Assembly (NCBI GenBank): GCA_022414725.1
Contig: CM039462.1
Coordinates: forward strand, 124,191,786 to 124,255,785
Direction: 5' to 3'
Length of the DNA stretch: 64,000 nucleotides
Source: Microglena sp. YARC
Taxonomy: Eukaryota > Chlorophyta > Chlorophyceae > Chlamydomonadales > Chlamydomonadaceae
This document shows positions 16,071 to 26,272 of this stretch, one piece after another; position 1 is the first letter of the stretch, and each line of letters begins with the position of its first letter. The translations under genes were made by a program, and so were the position numbers. A model generated the notes under the pieces. The model made no database searches and was not told the DNA's origin. It was given only the letters and a program-made list of their open reading frames with translations.

Positions 16071-18065
16071 CGTCTGTGTCCCCATATCAGTATCAGGGGG
16101 TGGGGGTGGGGTGGGGTTGTCGAGGAACTTCTCGGCGCGTCTCGGCGAAACGCTAGAGGACGCTCTCTCCCAAAGACTTGGTGAAGTGTAAGCATCAGGA
16201 TGTTCCTGGAAGCGTTCACATCGCGGTCCCAAGTCTTCCCGCAGTGAAGCATACCACCGCTCTGTTGGCGTGGCGCTCCCCTTTGACTGCTTTTGCAGTG
16301 GAGAATCTTATGAATCCGCTTGCGTCCTTCTGTACATTCCCAAGCTGTACCGTCTTGCTTCTTACGATGAGTGAGTGCCACCATGTTGCAAAGGTGGTTC
16401 TCACAGCAGCTGCATCGTTGAGATGTTCTGAACTCATCGATGTCCTCCATGATGACGTTTTCTCGGCTACGAAGCTCGAAACGAATAGCTTGGAGAGGGC
16501 CACAAGTCCGCCTAGAGATTGGCGTCTCCCCCAGACCTTTCCAATCACCAAACCCGACGAGTACCTTAGCGCTCTTCTCTCTCGGAGCTACGAAGTCAGC
16601 AATCTCAACAATGAGTTTCTGTTTCTTGCAGTACCTGCGAAAGCGGAGGTTTCGGTACCCCCTGGAAGCACGATGGGCAAGAAGGATTGGGGCGGCACCC
16701 ATGTAGAATCTGGCGTACGCACCAATCTGTTCAGAACTCGAAGAGTCTCTATCCGGAATGATACCACCAACGATATCAGCCGTCTCGAGGTTCCAAACGT
16801 CAGTTTGACGCTGAGACTTGAAGATCAGACCCTTGCGATAATATTGCGCCGAGCTGTACGATCTGGTACCTCCGTTGAGTCCTTTTACAGTCACGATATC
16901 AGTAACACCCGGGTCTACCGCAGCCACGACCACATTGTCAAGGAAGGATACAATGCCACCCTCGTCTGTTGTCACGTACTCATGCGCCCGCGTAGAGAAC
17001 GCGTCTGCAGGCATCGAACATGTCAGGCACGTAGGCTTATTCATCAAGATGCTGACTGCAAAGCCGTCTGTCACAATGCGGTAACCGAACTTCCGAGAAA
17101 CTGTCTCCACTTTCTTGAGGTTTGCGAAGCGCTCCCATATTCCTTGATGGTTTTTGGAAGCAACGTCTGCCTTGCATGAATCGAAGTGGCACTCGTTGAC
17201 CATATAGAAAAAGGCCATTTTCGAAATCGGAATGTGCGACAGAGTGAATCCAGGCAACAACGAGAATGTGCAATGTTTTTCGTTTTTCTTCGATGGTCTC
17301 CGACAATATCTTGTGGTACAGAGGCAGGGTCATGTGAGCCCGAGACGCAAAAGTGTTTCCGGATGGTAAAGGTAGAACCCCCCTGAGACAGAATGCCACT
17401 TCGCGTGCAAAGAAGCGTTTCGCGTTATCTGCGTCCACCCTAAGGTTCTTCGAGGAGAGCCAAGCTTCGCTCAACTTTTCAAGCCTCTCTTGAATTTTAG
17501 TCAACCTAACACGCAAAGGGGATCCTTCTGGTTCCTTCCTACCGACCCTCTTCTTCGCAAGAGCAACTGCACTTTTTGCCGATCGAAGTCTAGCTGTTGG
17601 AAGCTTGGTTGGCAGCTTGGTTGTATGAGGGCTCATCTTGAAGATGACGTCGAGATTCTTTGTAGGGCACTTGATCACTGCAGCCACGATGTCCGACCGC
17701 AGGCGCTTTGCAATCTGTGGGTACTTCCACTTCAAGTAAGTCGTTATGCGTCGCTCAAGGTTGGTCCAAAGATGGTTAGAGGCCATTGTGGCCATGAGAA
17801 TAAACAGGTCTGCAATGATCTGGTTCTTCACGTCCCCCCGAATGTCAACTTTGGATTGCCCCAGCTCTCTTAACAAGTCGAACAGAAGCCGACTACTCTC
17901 GAAGTCTTCGCCAAGAGTCGACCCCTTACATTTGTTGGTACTGACTGCAATAAGGCACCGGTAGAAGAAGTTGCGATTTACAGGAGGGACAGCGATACCA
18001 TTCTCAAAAAGACGAGCAATGTGGAAATTTGCGAAAATATAACCCTCTCCAAGCAACTTGTTCAT
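15941..18065 (-). pseudogene. Fanzor RNA-guided nuclease (TnpB-related), split by one frameshift
   Basis: The N-terminal half starts at ATG 18063-18065 and runs to 17037; the C-terminal half is open from before 17260 to 15941 in another frame, so one indel lies near 17255-17300. The first half is helical and basic (PTKLPTARLRSAKSAVALAK). The second contains FGYRIVTDGFAVSIL, RuvC-I VVAAVDPGVTDIVTV (Asp about 116 of that frame), VLVGFGDWKG, DEFRTSQRCSCCENHLC with the zinc-ribbon cysteines and the Fanzor-type glutamate, and RuvC-III KTWDRDVNASRNIL. All catalytic positions of the RuvC nuclease are present. Fanzors are RNA-guided DNA endonucleases found in eukaryotes and their giant viruses. The last 40 codons run into the element's conserved end. 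Confidence 0.8.
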
Positions 18066-18071
18066 GTCCAC

Positions 18072-18250
18072 CCAACCTCCATATATTTAACCCAACCTCC
18101 ATATATTTACCCAACCTCCATATATTTACCCAACCTCCATATATTTACCCAACCTCCATATATTTACCCAACCTCCATATATTTACCCAACCTCCATATA
18201 TTTACCCATATATTTACCCAACCTCCATATATTTACCCAACCTCCATTCT
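18072..18250 (+). repeat. 19-bp minisatellite (ACCCAACCTCCATATATTT)
   Basis: About nine near-perfect copies directly upstream of the Fanzor ATG and inside the 3' end of the 18183 gene. Expansion probably altered both neighbours. Confidence 0.9.
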
Positions 18251-18413
18251 GATTTTTTACATTTTTTGGTTTGGTGAACGGAACGAACATCATTCTACCG
18301 TCATTACCCTTCCTTTTAATGAAGACTGAGCCGTCATCGCCATTATATAGAACGCGTTTGACACCATCATTGCATACAGCGGATACGTGCGTGTTCGTCT
18401 TATTCTTGTTCAT
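18183..18413 (-). CDS. Small hypothetical protein, C-terminus run into minisatellite
   Basis: The ATG at 18411-18413 gives MNKNKTNTHVSAVCNDGVKR, VLYNGDDGSVFIKRKGNDGR and MMFVPFTKP, then repeat-encoded NIWRLGKYMGKYMEVG. The pattern R-V-L-Y-x-G-x-x-G-S-x-F-I resembles short giant-virus proteins of unknown role. The original stop was probably lost to the minisatellite. Confidence 0.5.
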   Translation of the reverse strand: MNKNKTNTHVSAVCNDGVKRVLYNGDDGSVFIKRKGNDGRMMFVPFTKPKNVKNQNGGWVNIWRLGKYMGKYMEVG

Positions 18414-18459
18414 CGATCGTTGGTTGGATATATACATTCTGTACATTTTTAGTTTTTAG

Positions 18460-19690
18460 GAGATCTCAGTGTTGGCACTCACTCACTCACTCACGCATGC
18501 CGCATACACGAAATCCTCAATATTACACCAAAAATTTTGGCCCAAATTTCTAGAATCGGATTACACCATGCGAGTTCCCCCTAATGGGGTGATACCGACG
18601 CGTATCTAACACAAATCAGATGTACATCTAACACAAATCTAAGTCGGATCTATCCTAAAACTGTCTGTACGGCGCGAATTCTGGTTTTTCGTTCGGCGCA
18701 TCGAATGAGTCGCAGTTCGATAGAGAGAGATTCGTGTGTGGCTGTAATTTTTTACAGACTTTGCGTTGTTTACACTCGTTTTTCGAGTCTCACTCGGACC
18801 ACTTGTCTTCGATTGATTGAAGCCGCGCATTTTGTCTCGGTTTTCGCAACCTCATTCACTATGGTCCGGTCCTCCAAAGAATCCGAGCATGGTCTCGAGC
18901 AGGCTTCTGCTTAACACACTATGGGGAATTCTGAAGGGGGGATCGCGGGTCCCGCGGAGCGGGACAGTGGAATTGAGCTGCTGACTCACTCTCTGATCCC
19001 ATGTGGCACCATCAACCAAGCAACAACCCAGCGGCGGCTTGGCGGTTCCTTATACAAATTCAAAAAGACCCATCTTAACAACAAAAGGTAGGGAAGTAGT
19101 ACCCTATTACATTAAATAAAGGGCACTCAACTATGTTCCTACCGGATGAGGAAGAGTACCAATGACCGTGTTTGAAAACAAAAGGTCTCAAGCAGGCTTC
19201 TGCTCGACAACTCTATTGGGATTGTGAAGGGGGATCGCGGGCCCCACGGAGTGGGGCAGTGGAATTCAGCTGCTGACTCGAAACGTGAACAGATGGGATT
19301 GATTAAAGGGGTCAGTGGTGTTGTCCACACACTACGGCGGCTTTCGCAGACCCCCGTCTCGTACATTCATCCTCACACACACCAAGGCGGCTTAAGTTTC
19401 GCAGACCCCACGTTCGTCCATTCATTCTCACACACACCAAGGCGGCTTGCGCAGCCCCCCGTTCGTCCATTCATTCTCACACATACCGCGGATTAATGTA
19501 GGAGTCGATTGGCTTGATTTCTCCCTTTGCCAACCATGATGGGCCAGATGGGGGGGGTGACAGGCATATTGTATTGCAGACATGATTCGCGCCAGCCATG
19601 AGCCATGATGCTGAAACACTTGCTATTGTTGTGCACATGCTGCCACCCTGCACAGGTGGAGTGCTGCGTTGGTTGGAACCAACTTTCATT
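18460..19690. repeat. Gene-free block of dispersed repeats
   Basis: Contains tctaacacaaatc duplications (18605-18640), two copies of a unit (tctcgagcaggcttctgctt, gggcagtggaatt) at 18885-18990 and 19175-19275, and three diverged copies of a caccaaggcggctt/gttcgtccattcattctca unit at 19330-19490, inverted relative to those at 3898 and 12872. No ORF here looks like a gene. Confidence 0.6.
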
Positions 19691-19703
19691 TCGTTGGCTT
19701 ATA

Positions 19704-19816
19704 ATGGGCGTTCCTGCCTCCCGGCCGATTTTGACTGGTTGCGAAACATGGTATGGAGCGGAATTGTGATTCCTTGGTTCTTATATCTCAAGCTAGCGAG
19801 TCGTTCAAGAGGCTAG
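19704..19816 (+). mobile_element. MITE-A, left two-thirds
   Basis: Begins ATGGGCGTTCCTGCCTCCCG after ta, keeps the interior to cgttcaagaggct, and lacks the right end. On the minus strand it supplies the last codons and the stop of the gene at 19788. Confidence 0.8.
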
Positions 19817-20408
19817 GGTTTGCGTTAGCAAGATACTTCTGGAGGGCATCCATGCACAGAGCAGGCGCATGCGACGCGTGGTCGGATGTGTAGGTGGATC
19901 GAGCGTCCTCCTTGTAGCATTTCAGGATCTTGCAGTCTGACTCGTAGAGGACGCAGAGACGGCGCGTGCTGCACCCCTCGAGGGGCATGTTGCGCTTCGG
20001 CCAGACCGGAGTCGTCGATCCACTGGTGGGGAGACTGCCGCCTGGCTTGCACACGTGGTTGATTGTGCGCACGAGCAAGCGTTTGGCCTCAAACACAGTC
20101 TTGATGCCTGCAAGAAAGGATTTTCAACAAGCAAGATGGAGTGTGAGTTTGTGCATGCCGAATGTTGCCAGTTTAACTTGGGTCAACTGAGCATCGGTCA
20201 ACATCCCTTGCAGTTCATGGTACGCCGCGGCCCATGCCCTTTCCAACTCACGCTCGATCTGGGTGGACGTGGCATCCCGCACGGCTTGGATCTCCTTGTC
20301 CAGGCGCTGGATCTGGGTGGACGTGGCATCCCGTAAGGCTTGGATCTCCTGACGCTGGTTTGCCTGTTCCGCCTCAAGCTGCCGCAAACGATTATCAAAG
20401 TCACTCAT
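19788..20408 (-). pseudogene. Coiled-coil protein with in-frame TGA and MITE-derived C-terminus
   Basis: The ATG at 20406-20408 starts a heptad-rich coiled coil (LRQLEAEQANQRQEIQALRD) with two copies of RDATSTQIQRLDKEIQA/RDATSTQIERELERA, then a segment ending TLHLAC at an in-frame TGA (20124-20126). The same frame continues without shift: KSFLAGIKTVFEAKRLLVRT, CKPGGSLPTSGSTTPVW and a Cys-rich end, down to 19788. Frame conservation across the stop implies one gene hit by a nonsense mutation. The final residues NPSLLNDSLA come from MITE-A. Family unknown. Confidence 0.55.
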
Positions 20409-20556
20409 CCCTTCCCTACATGCTCAAAATTATTTTGGAAATGTGAACGTGAAGACATCCATGCTCTTGTTGGATGCCATAGAAAACAACAGGTTTCTCT
20501 TAAGTTCAGTTTACTTACCATGCACAATTACGCTTATTCATGCTCTAGAAATTGAG

Positions 20557-21546
20557 TTATGCGGTTGCCACCCGTTGTTTGTACCAGTTCCCTGCTTTCC
20601 TGTACAACGCCTTACGAACGTCGTTCACATTGAATCCGTTTTCTTCGATCGTGTCTCGTTCCTCCTTGAACACGTCTCGGCACACCCATGACGAAAACTC
20701 AGAGACGCTATGTATCCGCAACTCCACGCCCTGTTCAACCAGGCACTCGATACCTTGGCTCAACCGAGACTCGGTCGTGACGGACTCGACGAACTCGGTC
20801 ACAGTCTTGATGTACTCTGCCTGCGAAGGCACCGCTTGCTTCGTGACGGCAGTGCAATGCGTCTTGCCCTTCGTCTTGAACCACAGACGAGACGATGGGT
20901 GGTCCACGCACGTCCACACGATGCCCTCGCCACCACCCTTGACACCGGCCATTTGGTACGCGAACGGACACTCTGCATCCACGGAGTTTGTGAGATCCGC
21001 CATGTAGTCTTGCGCGGGCTGCGTGTCGCTCATGTCGTCTTCCACCTCGTACGTCGGAAAGTTCATGATGTTGAAGATCCATTCCTCCTGACAGAACACC
21101 GTGCTGTACTTGGTCATGTCAACCCATTCATAGTCTATTCTGATCGCAAATATCACAAACATCTTGGCGAGCTTACACAGGGCCACCTTGTTCTGCACAC
21201 CTTTACCGCAGTACTCGCCACATATGACGATGTTCGATCTTATATCTGCTCCATGGATCTCTTGGATACGATCGAACAGATCGGAGTACTTCTTCGCAGT
21301 CAGAAACATGTGGCAGCCTTGGTTGTCGTTGTCGACTGACAGGATTCTGTTTCGAGACTGAATTGTGTCGACGAAGTCAGGGGTTCCAGTAATGAAGTGC
21401 CTCACAATTTCCGAGTGCGTCCCGTGCAGTTTGACCGTGCCTCGGAACTTGAGCGTCTGTGGGATCGCGCTTCCGAAGACGTACGGCAACTCTTTCAGGA
21501 CGTTCCTGAACTGCTGGATCGGGGGAAATGGAATGAAGGCCGGCAT
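20557..21546 (-). CDS. RNA ligase, T4 Rnl2 type
   Basis: I choose the ATG at 21544-21546 (MPAFIPFPPIQQFRN), since an in-frame upstream ATG (21594) adds 16 unlikely residues. Nucleotidyltransferase motifs appear in order: motif I VKLHGTH (adenylated Lys about residue 39), motif III NIVICGEYCGKG, motif IV GGGEGIVWT, motif V RLWFKTKGKTH. The spacing and the C-terminal helical domain (GFNVNDVRKALYRKAGNWYK) match the Rnl2 family, which seals nicked double-stranded RNA through an enzyme-AMP intermediate. Such ligases occur in several giant viruses, perhaps for tRNA or RNA repair. The frame is intact, in contrast to many neighbours. Confidence 0.85.
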   Translation of the reverse strand: MPAFIPFPPIQQFRNVLKELPYVFGSAIPQTLKFRGTVKLHGTHSEIVRHFITGTPDFVDTIQSRNRILSVDNDNQGCHMFLTAKKYSDLFDRIQEIHGADIRSNIVICGEYCGKGVQNKVALCKLAKMFVIFAIRIDYEWVDMTKYSTVFCQEEWIFNIMNFPTYEVEDDMSDTQPAQDYMADLTNSVDAECPFAYQMAGVKGGGEGIVWTCVDHPSSRLWFKTKGKTHCTAVTKQAVPSQAEYIKTVTEFVESVTTESRLSQGIECLVEQGVELRIHSVSEFSSWVCRDVFKEERDTIEENGFNVNDVRKALYRKAGNWYKQRVATA

Positions 21547-21738
21547 TTGACTAACATACAGTTGTCGGTGGTGCCTTAAGTCAAAAAGTAGCATGAAAAG
21601 TCAAACTGCTGTCTCACTGTATCCAAAAAACTCCAGCTGATTCTCTGTTCCTTTGTGAAGCTTCCATTTTGAAGGGATGCGTGATGGGCTACAAAAAAAA
21701 ATTGATTTCGGTTCCCCATTCTGTTAATCAGCATCACC

Positions 21739-22380
21739 ATGTTTCATTGCATCAACCGCCCCCACGTATACGTGGACCTGCGCAGCCTCGCGACCATATC
21801 GCATAGCGGCGAGATCACGATAGGGAGAACCTCCAAATCTACCATCCCCATGGACGACCCGGAGGTTCCCTCGCTCCTCTCGCGGCAACATGCGATTATC
21901 AAGATGCCGCAAGGCGGTTGTGGCGCTCCCACATTGACCGACCAAGGTTCACTTAATGGCACCTACGTCTCCCGCGCCAATGGGAAGAAGATGTGCAAGC
22001 TATGGCCCTCCGACACCTGGACATTCGAGCCCAACGATAGGGTCTCCTTCGGAGGCTGCGAAGAAGTACTGCACCCAAAGACAGGCGCCCGCGTTGCCAA
22101 CCCCTTCTTCTTCATGTTCCACAACATGATTGATAAGGATGAGCAACCTTCTGCATTGATGGACATCATCCGGCAGCACCTGACATGCTCGATATGCCAA
22201 GGAGTTCTCCAGTGCACGCAGATGCTGCAGTGTGGACATATGTTCTGTCTACCCTGCATCTCAAAATGGCTTGATCGTTGCACCGATAAGACTTGTCCAT
22301 CTTGCAGGTCCGAGGTGAAAACGGCGTTCGCCAGGTGTTACACACTTGACGCCCTTGTCAAGGACCTTACACACCAGTAA
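21739..22380 (+). CDS. FHA-RING E3 ubiquitin ligase
   Basis: 213 residues, intact. Residues about 24-105 form an FHA domain: ITIGRTSKS, SLLSRQHAII and TDQGSLNGTYVS give the conserved G-R, S-x-x-H and N-G phosphothreonine-binding positions. Residues 150-189 form a C3HC4 RING: C150-x2-C153, C165-G-H167-x2-C170-x2-C173, C186-P-S-C189. The domain order is that of RNF8 and CHFR, which read phosphorylated partners and ubiquitinate chromatin or checkpoint proteins. In a viral setting it could redirect host damage signalling. It is divergent from the RNA ligase gene; about 190 bases separate the starts. Confidence 0.85.
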   Translation: MFHCINRPHVYVDLRSLATISHSGEITIGRTSKSTIPMDDPEVPSLLSRQHAIIKMPQGGCGAPTLTDQGSLNGTYVSRANGKKMCKLWPSDTWTFEPNDRVSFGGCEEVLHPKTGARVANPFFFMFHNMIDKDEQPSALMDIIRQHLTCSICQGVLQCTQMLQCGHMFCLPCISKWLDRCTDKTCPSCRSEVKTAFARCYTLDALVKDLTHQ

Positions 22381-22601
22381 ATACTGTATGATCACCTTTT
22401 TTTTTAGGGCATTGTAAATGTCCCTTGTTGCTCGCAACGCTCTTTGGTCCTCCCGGAATGGCACACTTCCCATCGGTTCGCTCCCATTAAGAGGGGGTGA
22501 GTATTATTTTTCTTTTGGTGATATTTGCACCCACATTCCCTTATACCCCTACGTTATCATGATTGATGCAGAGATAAGACACCGCGCGGTTGTTCACTGT
22601 G

Positions 22602-23039
22602 ATGTTCACATTCGGAGACGCTTCCTTCCCAGCGTTCTCTAAGTTCGTGGACCACAAGGTCTATGGAGACATGTCTGAATGCTTTGACTCCAAATTGTAC
22701 ATGGACAAAAGAAACAGACACAAGTTGTTTGCGCTGGAAGCCTTGTTTATGTCCGAAGACGATCCAACCATCTACCGCACAATGGAGAGGCTGTACATCA
22801 ACCGACTTGGATTCGAGCACATCAACATCGACTTCTTGGACACAGCTACACTGGAGATCTCTTACTTTGATACAGAAGTCCAGGAGGTCTTCTTCGAGAA
22901 GATTTGCATGTCTTGGCTGCGCGTCAGTAAGGCAGTTCGAGTGATCGTAGAGCGATACCGCGAACACCTCCAGAGGAGAAGGAATCACATGGTCAGTCAC
23001 GTGCTCGTGCCTTTCATCGTGCGAAACCACGTCAACTAG
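22602..23039 (+). CDS. Hypothetical protein
   Basis: The first ATG (22602) gives 145 residues: MFTFGDASFPAFSKFVDHKV ... LFALEALFMSEDDPTIYRTM, then INIDFLDTATLEISYFDTEV and a basic C-terminus (RVIVERYREHLQRRRNH). Ordinary composition and codon use support a real gene. No family recognised. A ccacgtcaactaga unit is repeated just after the stop (23027-23070). Confidence 0.5.
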   Translation: MFTFGDASFPAFSKFVDHKVYGDMSECFDSKLYMDKRNRHKLFALEALFMSEDDPTIYRTMERLYINRLGFEHINIDFLDTATLEISYFDTEVQEVFFEKICMSWLRVSKAVRVIVERYREHLQRRRNHMVSHVLVPFIVRNHVN

Positions 23040-23210
23040 ACGTGGCCACTATCTAAACCACGTCAACTAGACCCCGTTCTCTGTTTTTTTTCCATGAATA
23101 CGGGGGCTCTGCTTGGTATCGACAGCGTTTCGAAGTTTAGTTATTTTCGGAAAGCAAACGAGGCAACTACTGTTGCAACCTCCCAAGAATATTTTATTAA
23201 GATTTTCGGG

Positions 23211-23940
23211 TTAAGACACTACACAAGATTTTGATGCGATCATGCCTGCCTGCAGAATGAACGATCTATCCCCTTTCCTAAGATCTGTTGTAATGGCGAG
23301 CAGAATGCGATCCACCTGATCGGATGATGTGTGCACTCCTCCACCCGTCTTGCACATCCAGGCGAAACACTCACAGTTCCATCTGATAAGGCGGTACTCG
23401 TGCAAGCTTGCATGGGGCAACTGGATAAGCAGACTGGCAATGTTGACTGCTCGCTCACGTTGCATCACCTCGTCTCCTTCCTCACCACTGCAAGGCACGC
23501 ATCCAAACGTGCAGTGTCCAGCTAAGAACACGTCGTAGCGCACAAACTGAAGTTTGGCATCGCGCATTTTGCTATTCCCGGTGGGGGAGCTGAAGTTAGC
23601 GATGCTTGGTGTATCGCTGATGTGAGGGCGAGATACAATGCCATGGTGTGCATAACCATTGCGCCACCCCCCGATCATCACAACAATGTGGTCTCCGTGG
23701 CGTAAGGTCTCGAAAGCCAGAGCTGTGTTGTGCACCACGGTGTTTGTTGGGGCCAACGACCAATGGCCAGCATCCTGGTCCTCCAGCAATTGCAATAACG
23801 AAGCCATCCTGCGTCGTGAACAACGGAGCAAATGCTCTTGCAGTGAGGTGATTGCAGATCTCCATTGGCGCGGGTACAGGCAGCTCTGAATGTGTATTGT
23901 CAAACTGCGCCATACGTTGGAAAGAATCTGCTTCATGCAT
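23211..23940 (-). pseudogene. LRAT-like (NlpC/P60-related) acyltransferase/hydrolase, frameshifted
   Basis: The C-terminal frame (to 23211) has LRHGDHIVVMIGGWRNGYAH-HGIV and, 100 residues on, EYRLIRWNCECFAWMCKTGG, the paired H-box and N-C-E-x-F signatures of LRAT-domain proteins, with likely nucleophile Cys in WNCECF (family consensus NCEHF). The better N-terminus lies in the neighbouring frame from ATG 23938-23940 (MHEADSFQRMAQFDNTHSEL ... FAPLFTTQDGFVIAIAG), so one shift is expected between about 23760 and 23830. LRAT relatives move acyl groups on lipids or act as phospholipases, and occur in several large viruses. A longer ORF in the first frame (ATG 23966) exists but its N-terminus looks shuffled. 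Confidence 0.6.
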
Positions 23941-24167
23941 AACATGCTCAATGTTGGTATCTTCATCGTGATTAGATGAGACGACGATGAGGTTTTTTTC
24001 AATATATATGTTCCAGGTTCAGTGAAGCTCAGTGAGTGACTGAGGACTCCTACGTTATTCTCTTCTACTTTATTGATTGATGCAGAGGTGACCTGGGAAC
24101 ATTTTACAATTTTACACTATGCGTGCACCTCTACAGAAAATGAGCATTTGTGTTAGTTGAGTGTAAA

Positions 24168-25400
24168 TTATGATTGTGGTAATCCAAAAAACCTGATTTC
24201 GGTTAATATACTGTTACCATTATCCCCCGTATTATGCTCAGAATCTATCACCCTAAAATAATTGTAGTATTTAGTGCTGTAAAAGCCATCCGGAACAGTC
24301 CATGATTTGGTGTCTCCCCCTGTCCATACGATTCCTGTATGCCCATCAAGCTTCTCCCATGTTGTGCCGTTTGAAGAACCTAGAACAAAAAAACTTCTGG
24401 GTGACCTAGAAGGGTAATAAGCCAAAGATGACATGTTATAGGACTTCAAGTTGATAGAAGTAGGAAGCTTGAGTTGTGTAAAGTCACCTAGCACACTAGT
24501 GAGAGTTCCACCTACATAATTAGTTGTATTCTGCTGTGCAGAATAAGCACCAGTATAACTGTATTGAGACCATGCATAAATCTGAGTGAAACCAATTCCC
24601 TTGTTGAAGGTTAAATATGGGGATGCACCATAACCGACAGCCGATGCAATATACCCACCAGAACTATTGGATGTCATTGCAGAGGTGGGATATTCTGTAA
24701 TAGTTGGGGTTGATGCAATCGTCGTAGTGCTTTGTGATGTTGCAGTACCAGGAACATTGATGGAGTTGTACGGCGTAACGTTGAATGTGTAGGGACTGTT
24801 ACTTGCAAGCCCAGAGGCATTGTAAAAAGACGTACCTGACAGGATGTATCCGGAGGAGCCTCCCCCGGTCCACGTCACGATTACCTTGGTATATCCACTA
24901 CCCGTCCAGTTTACCCGTGCCCCTGACGTTGTAACATTGGTCAGTGTCAAATTGGTCAACGTCGATGGCAGAGTTTTTACACTTAGCGTGGAAGAAGCGC
25001 CTTCCTTGTCAGTCGAGGAAGCAGGTATCAATGTTATACCTGAAATGCTATTTGGCACCATCCCTGGTACATCGACCGTGAACACGCCATAGGGTATCGA
25101 TGAGGATCCACCCAGCCAAATTACTTTGGAACTGCTATAGTTCGAACCTTGCCAACTTATCCGCACAATGGTTGGGGACACGTTTATGTATTGCACATTG
25201 GAAATTTGCATCTTCCCTTTTCCCCTAAGTATTTCTATTTTCTTACTACTACCTTCCTCTTCTTCCGAGAAATCAATGTTGCTTGAAAACATTCCTCCTG
25301 GCATGTAATCTGACAAGTATATTTCATTGGTGTTGTCACGGCCACCAAATGTGTCTCGTATGTTGGCAAAAGTTATCGTTGTATATGGTAAATTTTCCAT
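24168..25400 (-). CDS. Virion-type structural protein with FN3-like and discoidin-like domains
   Basis: I choose ATG 25398-25400, giving MENLPYTTITFANIRDTFGG then NEIYLSDYMPGG, a start pattern (F-x-x-I-R-x-x-F-G-G ... L-S-D-Y) common in giant-virus and phage structural proteins; the upstream in-frame extension to 25499 lies in a dispersed repeat. Residues 65-140 and 145-230 are two fibronectin-III-like beta domains (VRISWQGSNYSSSKVIW; ARVNWTGSGYTKVIVTW). From 235 on is a beta-rich domain ending YNYFRVIDSEHNTGDNGNSI-LTEIRFFG, typical of F5/8 or discoidin-like carbohydrate-binding folds. Likely a capsid-surface adhesin. The frame is intact. Confidence 0.65.
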   Translation of the reverse strand: MENLPYTTITFANIRDTFGGRDNTNEIYLSDYMPGGMFSSNIDFSEEEEGSSKKIEILRGKGKMQISNVQYINVSPTIVRISWQGSNYSSSKVIWLGGSSSIPYGVFTVDVPGMVPNSISGITLIPASSTDKEGASSTLSVKTLPSTLTNLTLTNVTTSGARVNWTGSGYTKVIVTWTGGGSSGYILSGTSFYNASGLASNSPYTFNVTPYNSINVPGTATSQSTTTIASTPTITEYPTSAMTSNSSGGYIASAVGYGASPYLTFNKGIGFTQIYAWSQYSYTGAYSAQQNTTNYVGGTLTSVLGDFTQLKLPTSINLKSYNMSSLAYYPSRSPRSFFVLGSSNGTTWEKLDGHTGIVWTGGDTKSWTVPDGFYSTKYYNYFRVIDSEHNTGDNGNSILTEIRFFGLPQS

Positions 25401-25429
25401 TCTATGTACCTTGTAATAAAAAAAGTGGA

Positions 25430-25600
25430 CGAGGGGTGGGTGAAGAATGTGGCGAGCAAGGTCTTGGAAGGGGTGCTGAGGGACGTCGACTTGTGACACA
25501 GGCCGCTCAGATGTTGTGCATCGGAGTGGAGAGGACAGGGGAAAAAGGGAAAATTTTCGTGTTCATTGTACGCAGGGGGACTGGGCAAGTAGCAGTGTGC
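25430..25600. repeat. Dispersed repeat with AATTTTCGTGTTCATTGTACGCAGGGGG
   Basis: ttcgtgttcattgtacgcag and cagtgtgcaaggca recur at 33473-33530. It abuts the start of the structural gene at 25400. Confidence 0.5.
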
Positions 25601-25797
25601 AAGGCACTGAGTCCTACTTGGGTCTACCACCGGATGAGGCTAGACGAGGGACCGTCTTGGCAAAAACAAGGTAGGGAACATTATTTCGTCTTCATGTCAG
25701 GTTCCTTGCCATCCAACATGACCAGAGCTTCCTGATTGGGGGGAGCCACATTCAAAATACATGTGAAAAAGCTTAGTCAAACAAAGGAATAACAAAT

Positions 25798-26085
25798 CCG
25801 CTCCATACCATGTTTAGCAACCAGTCAAAATCGGCCGGGAGGCAGGAACGCCCATTAAATGATTCTCTCTATTTGAAAGGCAATTTGAAGAGTCCGCATA
25901 TGCAGACATATGTTTTAGAGGTTGTTTGTATGTGAAATAATTCTCTCTATTTGAAAGGCAATTTGAAGAGTCCGCATATGCAGACATATGATTTATAGGT
26001 TTTAGAGGTTGTTTGTATGTGAAATAATGGGCGTTCCTGCCTCCCGGCCGATTTTTTAAAATTTCTAATCAGGAATTTGTAGTGC
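25798..26085. repeat. Two MITE-A ends facing each other around an 83-bp direct repeat
   Basis: 25798-25857 is a MITE-A left part on the minus strand, ending CGCCCAT/ta; 26028-26080 starts ta/ATGGGCG and is a right part read inward. Between them, a unit (gattctctctatttgaaagg ... ttttagaggttgtttgtatgtg) is repeated twice. The outer edges of the MITE face inward, the reverse of an intact element. Confidence 0.7.
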
Positions 26086-26089
26086 ACTA

Positions 26090-26272
26090 GTGCAACAACG
26101 CTTCAGTTCCGAGCGGATGTTAGGCGCGAAACAAGCAACGCACGAATTCCATCTTGAGGGCATCGTCATTCCCGAATCTCTGTTCGTAAAGGACAGCAGC
26201 CACTGGGGAGTTGACCCCTATGATACCCCTATGGAGAATTCATTGTCTTTCTTACACTCGAAGGAATACTAA
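26090..26272 (+). pseudogene. Gene fragment between two mobile elements
   Basis: An open frame without a good ATG start reads SSERMLGAKQATHEFHLEGI-VIPESLFVK, and ends KEY at a TAA inside the TIR of the next element. Its 5' side is MITE-A. Probably a remnant of a host or viral gene disrupted on both sides; family unknown. Confidence 0.35.
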
